Below, in pieces: positions 63,860 to 64,000 of a DNA stretch of 64,000 nt. The notes below the pieces were generated by a model. The model did no database searches. It saw only the letters and a program-made list of their open reading frames with translations, and had not been told where the DNA came from. This DNA is from an uncultured Armatimonadota bacterium (lineage in GTDB: Bacteria; Armatimonadota; Fimbriimonadia; Fimbriimonadales; Fimbriimonadaceae): positions 52,180 through 116,179 of the forward strand of contig CAILEM010000154.1 of the NCBI GenBank assembly GCA_903833215.1, written 5' to 3'. The stretch's first letter is position 1. Each line of letters opens with the position of its first letter. The position numbers and the translations under genes are program-made.

Positions 63860-64000
63860 CTAGTGTTCTGAGTCATTAATCGTTCGGCATCTATTTACCT
63901 TGTCGATTATTGATTCTGCAGAAGCTGTCCACTTGAACGGCTTGGCATCTCTGTTGTGGAGTTTCAAGTAGTCGTTGATCGTATTCACGAGTTCGGTGAC
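63860..64000 (-). CDS. IS630-family transposase, C-terminal 46 residues (continues beyond window)
   Basis: The minus-strand frame from the window end to the stop at 63860-63862 reads VTELVNTINDYLKLHNRDAK, PFKWTASAESIIDKVNRCR. This is the typical end of IS630-type DDE transposases (YL..HN...KPF.WT.S...I..KV.R). The body lies outside the window, so it cannot be told whether the gene is complete. The insertion-sequence end should lie between 63811 and 63860. Confidence 0.75.
   Translation of the reverse strand, partial: VTELVNTINDYLKLHNRDAKPFKWTASAESIIDKVNRCRTINDSEH

Noticed and set aside
1..64000. tRNA, rRNA or CRISPR array
   Set aside because: No T-loop-type sequence in a cloverleaf context, no rRNA-like sequence and no regularly spaced direct repeats were seen in the intergenic regions.

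Overview
The window looks like a chromosomal piece of a Gram-negative-type bacterium close to the Armatimonadota (Fimbriimonas-like). This is inference. The support is four pseudopilins, three of which share the same kind of N-terminal helix (one with the FTLIELLVV...LFPVFAQAK form) and an H-X9-D[G/T] motif near the C-terminus, a DUF1501 gene paired with a giant cytochrome-c/DUF1549/DUF1553 protein (the PSD1 type common in Planctomycetes and Armatimonadota), and many secreted, Tat-exported and lipid-anchored proteins. Genes are tightly packed, with 1 to 11 base overlaps and several convergent genes that overlap at their ends. I saw no tRNA, rRNA or CRISPR.

Layout. 1-2093: a secreted TIG/heparinase-like protein cut by the window edge. 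2297-7587: redox genes, namely a seven-haem cytochrome c fused to a membrane cytochrome b, a small monohaem cytochrome, a sialidase-like propeller with a CxxCH motif and another monohaem protein. 7630-8222: a toxin-antitoxin pair. 8359-9923: four small unknown membrane or exported proteins. 9992-17974: two very large secreted proteins, an S53 protease and a kelch-type propeller, both ending in tandem Ig-like repeats of the same family, with an alpha/beta hydrolase between them. 18078-20694: truncated haemoglobin with a ferredoxin reductase, facing a rhodanese and a Crp/Fnr regulator, which suggests nitric-oxide or redox stress handling. 20824-25520: an RND efflux pump. 25510-26666: a methyltransferase and a partner membrane protein.

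27036-29153 is a four-gene unit of unknown function: a double-CxxC exported protein, a pseudopilin that seems to lack a normal start codon, a cysteine-rich exported protein and a membrane-anchored protein. 29549-30589: a broken DUF481 gene and a GNAT acetyltransferase. 30586-35938: DUF1501/PSD1 pair and a HAD hydrolase. 36079-39286: a sugar ABC importer. 39316-43723: small membrane proteins, a LolA-like protein, three pseudopilins and a lipoprotein. 43770-43945 is a MITE-like insertion with 19-bp terminal inverted repeats and a 9-bp target duplication.

44035-49788 is a seven-gene operon built on MoxR AAA ATPase and DUF58, followed by what looks like a transglutaminase-type TgpA protein split into separate membrane and DUF4129-like pieces without its catalytic core, and ending in a TPR protein. 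50004-51717: exported unknowns. 51812-54127: a GH127 beta-L-arabinofuranosidase. 54287-55743: two neighbouring toxin-antitoxin modules. 55904-60965: a phytanoyl-CoA-dioxygenase-like protein, unknowns, a GH43-like propeller and a Tat-exported clan GH-D alpha-galactosidase-like enzyme. With GH127 and the sugar importer these suggest growth on plant-type polysaccharides. 61338-63810: small unknowns and a LuxR-HTH/PAS/GAF regulator. The window ends in the C-terminus of an IS630-type transposase.
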